Shown here: positions 1 through 6,750 of the stretch, in pieces
Layout of the letters: every line of letters starts with the position of its first letter
Numbering within the stretch: the first letter of the stretch is position 1
Assembly (NCBI GenBank): GCA_016928935.1
Contig: JAFGJU010000204.1
Span: forward strand, 1 to 9,373
Source of the DNA: Candidatus Eiseniibacteriota bacterium
GTDB taxonomy: Bacteria > Eisenbacteria > RBG-16-71-46 > JAFGJU01
Length of the DNA stretch: 9,373 bases
Direction: 5' to 3'
Program-made: the position numbers and the translations under genes
Notes under the pieces: model-generated
The model's input: the letters and a program-made list of their open reading frames with translations, nothing else
Told to the model about the DNA's origin: nothing
Database searches by the model: none

Positions 1-638
1 GCCAGAAAGGCGCCGAAGCCGACCGTGGGCACCAGCGTGTCCGACGTCCGAGCGAGAGCCGCCCCGATGTCCGTGAGGAAGGTCGAGCCGCAGAGGCCGT
101 ACAGGAACGACATGCCGTACAGCATTATTGCCGACGAGAAAGCTCCGAGGAGGAAGTACTTGATGCCGGCCTCATTGGACTTGACGTCCCGGTATGAGTA
201 GCCGGCCAGCACGTAACACGGAATGCTCGCCATCTCGAGGCCCACGAAAATCATGATGAGGTCGCCCGCGGACGCCAGCACCATGAACCCGAACGTGGCG
301 AACAGCATGAGACAGTAATATTCACCCAGGCTGATGCCGGAAATGAGACGCTCGTCCGGGCTCGTCATGACCGCCAGGAACGCGGCCAGCAGGAACACGA
401 CCTTGATCGTAGAAGTGAACGGGTCCGACACGAAGGCGCCGTTCAGGGTAGTACCCTTTGCCAGCCAGCCCGCTCCAGCGACCGCCAGCGCCAGTCCCAG
501 CCCGACCAGCGACAGCCACCAGAGCAGTGTCTTCCGCTCGGCCGGCAGCAAGAGGTCGGCCACCAGCACGGCGAAGGCCAGAAAAGCGACGACAAGCTCC
601 GGCGCCATGAGCCTGGGGTCGAAACTCACTAAACTCAA
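1..638 (-). CDS. nuoN: NADH-quinone oxidoreductase subunit N, N-terminal part (cut by the left edge)
   Basis: This gene encodes one of the three antiporter-like membrane subunits that move protons in complex I. About 212 residues are visible; the family is usually near 480, so more than half lies beyond the left edge. The N-terminus reads MSLVSFDPRLMAPELVVAFL if TTG is the start, matching the usual NuoN opening of a short acidic leader and a first membrane helix. Conserved family segments follow: LMLFATFGFMVLASAGDL (110-127), the helix GLEMASIPCYVLAGY (133-147) with the key membrane glutamate at E135, and KYFLLGAFSSAIMLYG (160-175). I chose TTG at 638 because AGGAGG lies 5 bases upstream. An in-frame GTG at 629 (14-base spacing) and an ATG at 608 (too far from the AGGAGG, and losing conserved N-terminal residues) are alternatives. 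It follows nuoM after 58 bases. Identity is secure; the exact start is less so. Confidence 0.95.
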   Translation of the reverse strand, partial: MSLVSFDPRLMAPELVVAFLAFAVLVADLLLPAERKTLLWWLSLVGLGLALAVAGAGWLAKGTTLNGAFVSDPFTSTIKVVFLLAAFLAVMTSPDERLISGISLGEYYCLMLFATFGFMVLASAGDLIMIFVGLEMASIPCYVLAGYSYRDVKSNEAGIKYFLLGAFSSAIMLYGMSFLYGLCGSTFLTDIGAALARTSDTLVPTVGFGAFL

Positions 639-643
639 ACGGG

Positions 644-649
644 CCTCCT
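644..649 (-). promoter_or_regulatory. Ribosome binding site of nuoN
   Basis: A perfect AGGAGG on the minus strand lies 5 bases before the TTG codon at 638 and 14 bases before the in-frame GTG at 629. It is the main evidence that nuoN starts at a non-ATG codon rather than at the ATG at 608. Confidence 0.7.
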
Positions 650-667
650 AGTTCGGTACCGACCGGC

Positions 668-687
668 GCCGCCCGTCCCGAGGCGGC
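668..687 (-). other. Small hairpin in the nuoM-nuoN spacer
   Basis: In the transcript, GCCGCC and GGCGGC form a 6-pair stem around an 8-base loop, starting 9 bases after the nuoM stop codon. No run of U follows, so it is not a standard intrinsic terminator. It could stabilise the upstream message or be a chance product of GC-rich DNA. The 8-base palindrome CGGTACCG lies between it and the nuoN ribosome binding site. Confidence 0.35.
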
Positions 688-696
688 ATCCCGTCG

Positions 697-2166
697 CTAC
701 ACTCCCCTCAAGAAATGCGAAAGTGACTCCATCGAGCTGTTCATGAAGTCGATGATGAGCCACGGATAGACGCCGATGAACACGGTCAACACCTGCAGCG
801 GGACCAGCGTCACCAGCTCCCTCGCGCTCAAGTCGGGGAAGCCGGCGTACTTCTCCTGGGGTTTGCCCAGGAACATGCGCTGCAGAGTCCAGAGGAAGTA
901 TCCCGCGGTTATCACGATGCCCACGGCGGAAATCATCACGATGGTCTTGAACACAGGGAACGCGCCCACGAACGTCATGAACTCGGCGATGAAGCCCGCC
1001 AGCCCCGGCAGCCCAAGCGAGGCGAAGCACGCCAGGCTCATTATACCGGTGTAGATGGGCAGCTGGACCGCCAGGCCGCCGAAGCCGTCGATGTCCCTGT
1101 GGTGCGCCCTGTCGTAGATGACGCCCACCAGAAGGAACAGGGATCCCGTGATTATGCCGTGCGCGAACATCTGCAGCATCGCGCCGTTCATGGCCGTCGG
1201 AGTCATGGCCGCGAGCCCCAGCAGCACGTATCCCATGTGGCTCACGCTCGAGTAGGCCACAAGTTTTTTCAAGTCCTTCTGGCCCATGGCCACCAGCGCG
1301 CCGTACACGATGTTGATGACGGCCAGGACGGCCAGGAACGGCGCGAAGTCCCGGGCCGCGTCCGGCAGGATGGGATAGCTTATCCTGAATATCCCGTACG
1401 TCCCCATCTTGAGGAGGACTCCCGCAAGTATCACGCTGATCGCGGTCGGTGCCTCCACGTGGGCGTCCGGAAGCCAGGTGTGGAACGGAAAAACGGGCAC
1501 CTTGATGGCGAACCCGAGGAACAGCGCCAGGAAGAGTATCATCTGGAGCCCGGGCGCGAACGGGTGCGTTTTTCCCAGCTCCACGATGTCGAACGTGTGC
1601 GGGGTGGTCGAGAAGTACATCGCAAGTATGGCCAGCAGAATGGCCACGCTTCCCAGCAGAGTGTAGAGGAAGAACTTGATGGCCGCGTACTCGCGCCTCG
1701 GGCCGCCCCAGATGCCTATGAGGAAGTACATCGGCACCAGCATCGCTTCCCAGAACACGTAGAAGAGAAAGAAGTCGAGCGCCACGAACACGCCCGTCAT
1801 CGCCGTCTGGAGAAGAAGGAAGAGCGCGAAGTACTGCTTCACGCGGTCCTTTATGCCGAAGCTTCCTATCACCGACATGAACGACAGGAGCGCCGTCAGG
1901 AACACCATCGTGATGCTGATGCCGTCCACCCCGACGTAGTACCAGACGTTTATCTGCGGTATCCACGAGGCCCTCTCCACGAACTGGAAGTCCGGAATCG
2001 CCCTGTTGTAGGCGACCATTAGGACCACCGAGAAGACGAATGAAATCCCGCTGAACACGGTCGAGGTTGCCTTGACGGCCTTCTCGTTCTCGCTGCTCAT
2101 CAAGAGCACCACTATGGCGCCCACGAGGGGTATGAAGGTGACCAGTGACAGAACCGGAAGCTCCAT
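697..2166 (-). CDS. nuoM: NADH-quinone oxidoreductase subunit M
   Basis: Antiporter-like membrane subunit (489 aa, normal length) of the distal proton-pumping arm of complex I, in the inner membrane. The protein is a chain of about fourteen hydrophobic helices. Conserved features include VFWEAMLVPMYFLIGIWGG around E140, which corresponds to the essential E144 of E. coli NuoM. The discontinuous helix 7 region AIKVPVFPFHTWLPDAHVEAPT carries K222, and LLKMGTYGIFR carries K253. GLAGFIAEFMTF carries E395, the NuoM-type terminal glutamate that is a lysine in NuoL and NuoN. All these charges are intact. The ATG start is fixed by GGAGGAG 6 bases upstream. The gene follows nuoL after 50 bases. Nothing is unusual in length or reading frame. 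Confidence 0.98.
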   Translation of the reverse strand: MELPVLSLVTFIPLVGAIVVLLMSSENEKAVKATSTVFSGISFVFSVVLMVAYNRAIPDFQFVERASWIPQINVWYYVGVDGISITMVFLTALLSFMSVIGSFGIKDRVKQYFALFLLLQTAMTGVFVALDFFLFYVFWEAMLVPMYFLIGIWGGPRREYAAIKFFLYTLLGSVAILLAILAMYFSTTPHTFDIVELGKTHPFAPGLQMILFLALFLGFAIKVPVFPFHTWLPDAHVEAPTAISVILAGVLLKMGTYGIFRISYPILPDAARDFAPFLAVLAVINIVYGALVAMGQKDLKKLVAYSSVSHMGYVLLGLAAMTPTAMNGAMLQMFAHGIITGSLFLLVGVIYDRAHHRDIDGFGGLAVQLPIYTGIMSLACFASLGLPGLAGFIAEFMTFVGAFPVFKTIVMISAVGIVITAGYFLWTLQRMFLGKPQEKYAGFPDLSARELVTLVPLQVLTVFIGVYPWLIIDFMNSSMESLSHFLRGV

Positions 2167-2172
2167 TCAGTT

Positions 2173-2179
2173 CTCCTCC
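2173..2179 (-). promoter_or_regulatory. Ribosome binding site of nuoM
   Basis: GGAGGAG on the minus strand, 6 bases before the nuoM ATG at 2166. It is among the strongest ribosome binding sites in the window and lies in the 50-base spacer after the nuoL stop. I see no clear promoter or terminator in that spacer, so nuoM is probably read from the operon transcript. Confidence 0.75.
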
Positions 2180-2216
2180 GTCTTCGGTTTTCTTCGTTGA
2201 TGCGGTGCCCGCGCTC

Positions 2217-4247
2217 CTAGCGCAGGAACTTGACTATCAGGATCGCGCCGAAACCTATCAGTATCATCAGAGCGTACTGCTGAACGTACCCGGACTGAAC
2301 CCTACGACCTACCCTTCCGAAAAGCTGGGTCAGCCAGGCGACACCGTTCACCAGGCCGTCTATGACGTAAAGGTCAAACCATCTCTTGGCCCTGCTCAGG
2401 ATGACCGTGACCGAAGCGGTGCCGTTCACCGCGCCGTCTATGACGGCGAGGTCGAACCCGGACAGTCCCCTGGTCAGCTTCACGAGGGGCCCTATGATGA
2501 GCGCCTGGTATATCTCGTCGACGTAGTACTTGTTGTACAAAAGCTTGTACAGGAGCGGCAGTCTCTTCGAGAACGCTTCCCTGCTCACCCAGCCCTTCAT
2601 GTAGGTCGCGTAGGCCAGGAGAATCCCCGCGCCCACGACCAGAAGCGACGTGGCCATGACCGCGTAGTCCGGACCGTGGTGGGCGGCGTGAGCGCCCTCT
2701 CCCACGGCACCCGCCACACCCTGCGCCGCCGCTCCGGCGTGCGCCTGGAGCTGGGCGGTCGCGCCGTGCACGGCCTGCACGGCCGCGCCCACCGCTCCGT
2801 GCGCCTGGGACCCCGTGAGGAAACTCACTATGTTGGTCTTCATCCACGGCAGCCCGACCCATCCCGCGCAGACCGCGAGCACGCCCAGAACGGCCAGCGG
2901 CACTGACATCACTGCCGGGGACTCGTGGGCCTTCTTCTTCTCGCCGCCTGCGAATACTATGAAATACAGCCTGAACATGTAGAACGCAGTGAGTGCGGCC
3001 CCCGCCACCGCCAGAACGTAGAGCGTCGTGTTGCCGGACTGCCTGACGGCCACCAGTATCTCGTCCTTGCTCCAGAATCCGCTGAACGGCGGCACTCCGG
3101 CGATGGCCAGACACGCCGCCAGGAACGTGAGCGAGGTCACCTTCATGTACTTGCTCAGGCCTCCCATCTGCCTTATGTCCTGCTCGTGTATCGCGTGGAT
3201 GACGCTGCCGGCCGCCAGGAAGAGGAGCGCCTTGAAGAAGGCGTGCGTCATCAGGTGGAACATGCCGGCCACGTAACCCCCGCAACCCAGGCCCAGCATC
3301 ATGTAGCCGAGTTGGCTCAGGGTCGAGTACGCCAGGACTCTCTTGATGTCGAACTGCGTGCACGCGATGGTGGCGGCCATTATGGCCGTGATGCCGCCGA
3401 TCGTGGCCACGACCAGGGACGCCTCCGGGCTCGCAGAGAAGAGCGGGAAGCAGCGAGCCACCATGTAGACTCCCGCGGCGACCATCGTGGCCGCGTGGAT
3501 GAGAGCGCTGATGGGAGTCGGGCCCTCCATCGCGTCGGGGAGCCACACGTGTAGCGGGAACTGCGCGCTCTTCCCGATGGCCCCGCCGAACAGGAAGATC
3601 GTGGCGACGGTCAGGAACGCCGGAGTGAACTGTCCGCTCCCGGCTGCATGGAAGACCTCTTTGAACTGGAACGTGCCGGCAGCGGACGCCAGCATCAGGA
3701 CGCCGATGAGGAACCCGAAGTCTCCGACTCTGTTAGTGATGAACGCCTTCTTGCCGGCGTCTGCCGCGCTCTTCTTCTCAAACCAGAACCCTATCAACAG
3801 GTAGGAACAGATGCCCACAAGCTCCCAGAATATGAACAGCAGGAAGAAGCTGTTGGCCAGCACGAGGCCGTACATCGAGAACACGAACAGGGATATGTAC
3901 GCGAAATAGCGCGAAAACCTGGTATCGCCGTGCATGTAGCCGACGGAATATATCTCCACCAGAAGGCCCACCACCGACACCACGACCAGCATCAGGGCAC
4001 CAAGCGGGTCCGCGGTCACCCCTATCGACACCAGGTAGTCGCCCGTGGCGAACCAGGGGTAGCTCACGTCCACTGCGCGGCCGGAAATGACGTAGAACAG
4101 CGTCGCGAAGGACAGCACCGAAGATATCGAGGCGGTCGCGATGGCGGGGGCCGCCCCGACGTTCCCGGGCATCCTTCTTCCGAAGAAGATCGTGAGGGCG
4201 AACCCCAGAAACGGAAGAAGAGGTATGAGAAAAACCGCTGTGGTCAA
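2217..4247 (-). CDS. nuoL: NADH-quinone oxidoreductase subunit L
   Basis: Largest antiporter-like subunit (676 aa) at the far end of the complex I membrane arm; it moves protons and carries the long lateral helix. Conserved positions are intact: E142 in FIFWELVGICSYLLIGFW, K226 in GGAIGKSAQFPLHVWLPDAM, H251, H331 and H335, and K394-D395 in PPFSGFWSKDEI, the NuoL-type terminal lysine. Residues 478-526 form an Ala/Gly/His/Gln-rich linker between late helices. The C-terminal region (about 570-676) holds the YNKYYVDEIY motif and two copies of FDLxVIDGxVNG (598-609 and 624-635), followed by the last membrane helix. The start is TTG at 4247: it sits directly after the stop of the preceding gene, has AGGAGA 6 bases upstream, and keeps the first helix. 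The next in-frame Met is residue 26, which would destroy that helix. Translation is probably coupled to the upstream zinc-ribbon/TPR gene. Confidence 0.98.
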   Translation of the reverse strand: MTTAVFLIPLLPFLGFALTIFFGRRMPGNVGAAPAIATASISSVLSFATLFYVISGRAVDVSYPWFATGDYLVSIGVTADPLGALMLVVVSVVGLLVEIYSVGYMHGDTRFSRYFAYISLFVFSMYGLVLANSFFLLFIFWELVGICSYLLIGFWFEKKSAADAGKKAFITNRVGDFGFLIGVLMLASAAGTFQFKEVFHAAGSGQFTPAFLTVATIFLFGGAIGKSAQFPLHVWLPDAMEGPTPISALIHAATMVAAGVYMVARCFPLFSASPEASLVVATIGGITAIMAATIACTQFDIKRVLAYSTLSQLGYMMLGLGCGGYVAGMFHLMTHAFFKALLFLAAGSVIHAIHEQDIRQMGGLSKYMKVTSLTFLAACLAIAGVPPFSGFWSKDEILVAVRQSGNTTLYVLAVAGAALTAFYMFRLYFIVFAGGEKKKAHESPAVMSVPLAVLGVLAVCAGWVGLPWMKTNIVSFLTGSQAHGAVGAAVQAVHGATAQLQAHAGAAAQGVAGAVGEGAHAAHHGPDYAVMATSLLVVGAGILLAYATYMKGWVSREAFSKRLPLLYKLLYNKYYVDEIYQALIIGPLVKLTRGLSGFDLAVIDGAVNGTASVTVILSRAKRWFDLYVIDGLVNGVAWLTQLFGRVGRRVQSGYVQQYALMILIGFGAILIVKFLR
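2343..2456 (-). repeat. Internal 78-base-offset duplication in the nuoL C-terminus
   Basis: Two 36-base segments, near 2343-2378 and 2421-2456, match at about 30 of 36 positions and lie 78 bases (26 codons) apart. They encode FDLYVIDGLVNG and FDLAVIDGAVNG. The offset is a whole number of codons, so the frame is kept. The region lies in or near the amphipathic lateral-helix and final-helix part of NuoL. Repeats of this motif may occur in other NuoL proteins, so this could be family architecture rather than a recent event. Confidence 0.75.
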
Positions 4248-5297
4248 CTAAGTTCTCCTGACTGCCTTCCTGGCGCCGGCGCTCTTTGCGCGCTCAGGCC
4301 GCGCCGCCTTGCTCTCGTCCACGATTTTCTTGTCGAACAAGATCTCGCCCAGTATCAGGCGCGCCGACGGGTCGGCCGGGTCGAGCTCGAGAGCCCTCTC
4401 GACCTCTTCGAGCGCCTCGTCTATCGAGCCCTTCTCAACGTACAGCAGAAGGCCTATCTGGTAATGCGCCTCGGAGAAGCGCGGGTTGATGTCTATCGCC
4501 CGCCTGAACATCCCGATTGCTCCGTCCACGTCGCGCAGGTCGCTCAGCAGCACTCCCAGTCGGAAGGCCGAGTCGGCGTCGCTGCCGTCCAACTCCACCA
4601 CCCGGCGGTAGTGCCTGGCGGCGTTCTCCTTCTGGTGAAGGTCCGCGTACACCTGTGCCAGTCTCCGGTGGGCCGCCGTGAAGTCGTCCAGAAGCTCCAC
4701 CGCCCTTTCCAGCCTTGTCACGGCCGACTCCAGGCTCCCTTCGTCGAAGTCCAGGACGCCGGTCATGTAGTGGGCCGCCGCAGAATCGGGCTTCTTGGCC
4801 AGCAGCTTCTCCACCACCGGCCTCGCCCTTGAAAACTTCCTCTCCTGGATGAGCAGGAGACCCGCCCAGTGGAGCGAAAGCGCGAACTCGGGGTTCAGCT
4901 CGTAGCACTGCATGAGATGCTGGGCCGCCGCTGACTTCTCCTCCTCCAGGGCCTCCAGCAGGCCGAGGAGGAAACGCGCCCCTTGGAGCTTCGGGTTGAG
5001 GGACGAGGCCTTCTTCGTGAGCTCCCTGGCGGCGCCGAGCTCGCCCAGCGCCAGACTGCACGCGGCGCCGTACAGATGAGACACCTCGTGCAGAGGGTCC
5101 ACCTGCGCGGTCGCCCTGAACTCCGCGAGCGCGCCGTGGAAATTCCCTTCGTTGAACAGTGCCATTCCGGTTGCCATCATGTCGCTGACGCTTCCCTTCG
5201 CGCGTGTCCTCCTGTGCTTTTCCCCCAGTCTCGTCCCGCACTGGAAGCAGTACCGGTGCTGGTCTGGGTTGTTAGTCTGACATTTCGGACAAATCAT
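4248..5297 (-). CDS. Zinc-ribbon and TPR-repeat protein embedded in the nuo operon
   Basis: I do not recognise this as a known complex I subunit or named assembly factor. With ATG at 5297 it has 349 residues. The N-terminus MICPKCQTNNPDQHRYCFQC is a typical small zinc ribbon, with C3, C6, C17 and C20 as likely metal ligands. A basic linker follows (KHRRTRAKG), then about eight tetratricopeptide-like helix pairs from roughly residue 38 to 325, with the usual A/G, Y/F and P spacing (for example ALAEFRATAQVDP, AIGMFRRAIDINP, ALEEVERALELDP). The tail is basic (RPERAKSAGARKAVRRT). There is no signal peptide or membrane helix, so it is probably cytoplasmic. An in-frame GTG at 5324 overlaps the end of nuoK and would add nine residues; I prefer the ATG because zinc ribbons of this type usually begin right at MxCPxC. 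Its stop codon touches the nuoL start. TPR folds bind proteins, so an assembly or scaffold role for complex I is plausible, but that is inference from position only. Confidence 0.9.
   Translation of the reverse strand: MICPKCQTNNPDQHRYCFQCGTRLGEKHRRTRAKGSVSDMMATGMALFNEGNFHGALAEFRATAQVDPLHEVSHLYGAACSLALGELGAARELTKKASSLNPKLQGARFLLGLLEALEEEKSAAAQHLMQCYELNPEFALSLHWAGLLLIQERKFSRARPVVEKLLAKKPDSAAAHYMTGVLDFDEGSLESAVTRLERAVELLDDFTAAHRRLAQVYADLHQKENAARHYRRVVELDGSDADSAFRLGVLLSDLRDVDGAIGMFRRAIDINPRFSEAHYQIGLLLYVEKGSIDEALEEVERALELDPADPSARLILGEILFDKKIVDESKAARPERAKSAGARKAVRRT
4254..4259 (-). promoter_or_regulatory. Ribosome binding site of nuoL inside the preceding gene
   Basis: AGGAGA on the minus strand lies 6 bases before the nuoL TTG at 4247 and within the last codons of the zinc-ribbon/TPR gene. 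The TAG stop of that gene (4250-4248) sits between the site and the TTG. Ribosomes ending the upstream gene are therefore placed exactly at the nuoL start. Confidence 0.75.
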
Positions 5298-5317
5298 GAC
5301 CGCACAACCCCGTGCCC

Positions 5318-5626
5318 CTACCACCTGAGAATGTTGAACTTGTCCGCAAAGACCGCCTTGATGCTCTTGTACAGCGCCAGTATCAACGCCAGTCCGACCG
5401 CGGCCTCGCCCGCTGCGACCGTCATCACGAAGACGGAGAACACTTGTCCGTTCAATGTGCTCGTCTCGACGAAACGCGAGAAAGCAACCAGGTTCAGGTT
5501 CACGGCGCCCAGCATTATCTCGATGGAAATGAGAATGCCGATGGCGTTCCGTCTCGTCAGCACCCCGAAGAGGCCGATCACGAATACGACCGCTCCGAGC
5601 GCCAGGTATTGGGACAACGGCGTCAT
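5318..5626 (-). CDS. nuoK: NADH-quinone oxidoreductase subunit K
   Basis: Small membrane subunit (102 aa, normal length) in the proximal part of the complex I membrane arm, homologous to MrpC/ND4L. Three hydrophobic helices are visible. The two conserved membrane glutamates of the proton path are present: E36 in ILISIEIMLGAVNLNLVAF and E74 in VFVMTVAAGEAAVGLALILALY. The ATG at 5626 shares ATGA with the nuoJ stop, and the protein then begins MTPLSQYLALGAVVF as expected for the family. The same frame stays open upstream to 5830, but that extension lies inside nuoJ and does not look like NuoK. The C-terminal end is close to the next gene: the nuoK stop at 5320-5318 overlaps the region between that gene's possible GTG (5324) and ATG (5297) starts. 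Confidence 0.97.
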   Translation of the reverse strand: MTPLSQYLALGAVVFVIGLFGVLTRRNAIGILISIEIMLGAVNLNLVAFSRFVETSTLNGQVFSVFVMTVAAGEAAVGLALILALYKSIKAVFADKFNILRW

Positions 5627-6138
5627 TTCCTTGTGATTTCCTTTCCCAGGAAGACCGCGCCCACGAGGGCCGCCAAAAGCAGCACGGACGCCACTTCGAA
5701 CGCCTCCACGTGGGTCGAAAGGAGCTGCCTCCCGATTATCTTGATTGTGTCCTGCTGAGGCCCCGACTCGAGTGACGGCCACGACGAGGCCCGTATGACC
5801 GATACCAGCCCCGCCAGGAGAGCGATGCACAGCAGGACTCCGGGTATCACGAGATAGTTGGTCTGTCGGACCGACGCGGAGGTGATCCTCTCGGTCAGGA
5901 CTATCGCGAATATCATCAGCACTACAATCGCTCCGACGTAGACGAGTATCTGCACGACGGCCAGGAAGTCGGCGTCCAGCAGCACGAACACGCCCGAGAG
6001 CGCGAAGAACATCGCGGCCAGAGAAAGCGCGCAGTGGAACACGTTCTTGAGCGCCACGGCTCCGATCGCGAACACGACCGCGGCCGCGGCCAACATCTTG
6101 AACGCCAGGGGCGCGCTCAGCAGCTCAGACCAGTTCAT
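5623..6138 (-). CDS. nuoJ: NADH-quinone oxidoreductase subunit J
   Basis: Membrane subunit (171 aa) homologous to mitochondrial ND6, placed between NuoH and the antiporter-like subunits. Five hydrophobic helices can be drawn. The family signature VQILVYVGAIVVLMIF (62-77) covers the third helix, whose flexible bulge takes part in coupling quinone reduction to pumping. A second conserved stretch, FEVASVLLLAALVGAVFLGK, ends the protein (147-166). The length fits bacterial NuoJ. ATG at 6138 overlaps the nuoI stop as ATGA and has GGGAGG 10 bases upstream. Its own stop overlaps the nuoK start in the same way, so nuoI, nuoJ and nuoK are probably translationally coupled. Confidence 0.97.
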   Translation of the reverse strand: MNWSELLSAPLAFKMLAAAAVVFAIGAVALKNVFHCALSLAAMFFALSGVFVLLDADFLAVVQILVYVGAIVVLMIFAIVLTERITSASVRQTNYLVIPGVLLCIALLAGLVSVIRASSWPSLESGPQQDTIKIIGRQLLSTHVEAFEVASVLLLAALVGAVFLGKEITRK

Positions 6139-6605
6139 CCTGCGCTCGCCTCCCGTCTGACGCTCGGCTTCTCCAAAAGATCTTCCTTATGATAGATGAG
6201 GCCCTCCCGCGTCGTCGTGGCCAGCTCGTACCTGGACGAAAGCTCCAGCGCCGAATGCGGGCACGCCTCGGCGCAGAGGTTGCAGAACATGCACCTGGAG
6301 ATGTCCACGTCGAAGACGTCCACCTTCCTCTTCTTGCCCTCTCCGGGCGAAGTCTCGATCGTTATGAGATGGTCCGGACACGCCCTGGCGCAGAGGGTAC
6401 ACCCTATGCACTTCATCTCCTGGGTCTCCGGGTCCACCTTGAGCACGTGCAGGCCTCTGTATCCGGGCGGCAGCTCTCTCTTCTCGTAGGGGTACAGCAA
6501 GGTTATCGGGCGCGAGAACAGGAACCGCAGCGTCACCTTGAGGCCTTCCATCAAAGGCCTTACGGCGGCCACGACGAGGCCCGGTATGTTGTTCTTTCTG
6601 CTCAT
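6135..6605 (-). CDS. nuoI: NADH-quinone oxidoreductase subunit I (2x[4Fe-4S] ferredoxin-like)
   Basis: Peripheral subunit (156 aa) that holds clusters N6a and N6b and passes electrons towards NuoB and quinone. Two complete cysteine motifs are present: C66-x2-C69-x2-C72-x3-C76-P in CIGCTLCARACP and C105-x2-C108-x2-C111-x3-C115-P in CMFCNLCAEACP. Upstream are the amphipathic N-terminal helix (PLMEGLKVTLRFLF) and the family segment ITLLYPYEKRELPPGYRGLHVL. The segment RYELATTTREGLIYHKEDLL (125-144) is also typical. The ATG at 6605 is the natural start, but its ribosome binding site is weak: only GAGAG lies near it, at the edge of a repeat-rich spacer. Expression may therefore depend on features of that spacer. 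The gene ends with an ATGA overlap into nuoJ. Confidence 0.98.
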   Translation of the reverse strand: MSRKNNIPGLVVAAVRPLMEGLKVTLRFLFSRPITLLYPYEKRELPPGYRGLHVLKVDPETQEMKCIGCTLCARACPDHLITIETSPGEGKKRKVDVFDVDISRCMFCNLCAEACPHSALELSSRYELATTTREGLIYHKEDLLEKPSVRREASAG

Positions 6606-6615
6606 CTGCTCTCTG

Positions 6616-6671
6616 CTATGCGCTATGCACTATGCACTCTGCATTCTGCGCGCTGCGCTTCGCGCTCCGTT
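6616..6671 (-). repeat. Degenerate heptamer tandem repeat next to nuoI
   Basis: Read on the plus strand, eight 7-base units follow one another: CTATGCG, CTATGCA, CTATGCA, CTCTGCA, TTCTGCG, CGCTGCG, CTTCGCG and CTCCGTT. Units near nuoI are most alike and they decay away from it. In the transcript they appear as repeats of the type TGCATAG just before the nuoI start. The period of 7 is not a multiple of 3, in keeping with non-coding sequence. Confidence 0.75.
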
Positions 6672-6711
6672 CTCTCTGCCGCTCTCTGCCGCTCACTGCC
6701 GCCCTCTCTGC
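6672..6711 (-). repeat. CTCTCTGCCG decamer repeat
   Basis: On the plus strand, CTCTCTGCCG occurs twice in a row (6672-6691), followed by CTCACTGCCG (6692-6701) and a partial copy CTCTCTGCC after two extra Cs. It adjoins the heptamer tract directly. The unit looks like a heptamer of the neighbouring type (CTCTGC-like) lengthened by three bases, which suggests a common origin by slippage. Confidence 0.7.
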
Positions 6712-6750
6712 CTTCCACGCTTCCACTTCGTGCCGGGACTCCGTTCTCTT

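Noticed and set aside
635..1966. 443-codon frame on the minus strand within nuoM
   Set aside because: It is another reading frame of nuoM; the nuoM frame has clear homology and a strong ribosome binding site, whereas this one is R/G/H/P-rich.
1099..2022. 307-codon open frame on the plus strand, antisense to nuoM
   Set aside because: The frame mirrors the nuoM codon pattern; the translation is low in hydrophobic residues, rich in H, R, E and V, and resembles no family I know.
2374..3546. 390-codon frame on the minus strand within nuoL
   Set aside because: Out-of-frame reading of nuoL; arginine- and glycine-rich without any domain.
3648..4832. 394-codon open frame on the plus strand, antisense to the TPR gene and nuoL
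   Set aside because: It crosses two well-supported genes, its translation is rich in R, H, Q and V with no recognisable domain, and long antisense frames are common in GC-rich coding DNA.
5627..5830. N-terminal extension of nuoK inside nuoJ
   Set aside because: The ATG at 5626 overlaps the nuoJ stop as ATGA and gives a normal 102-residue NuoK; the extension is simply out-of-frame nuoJ.
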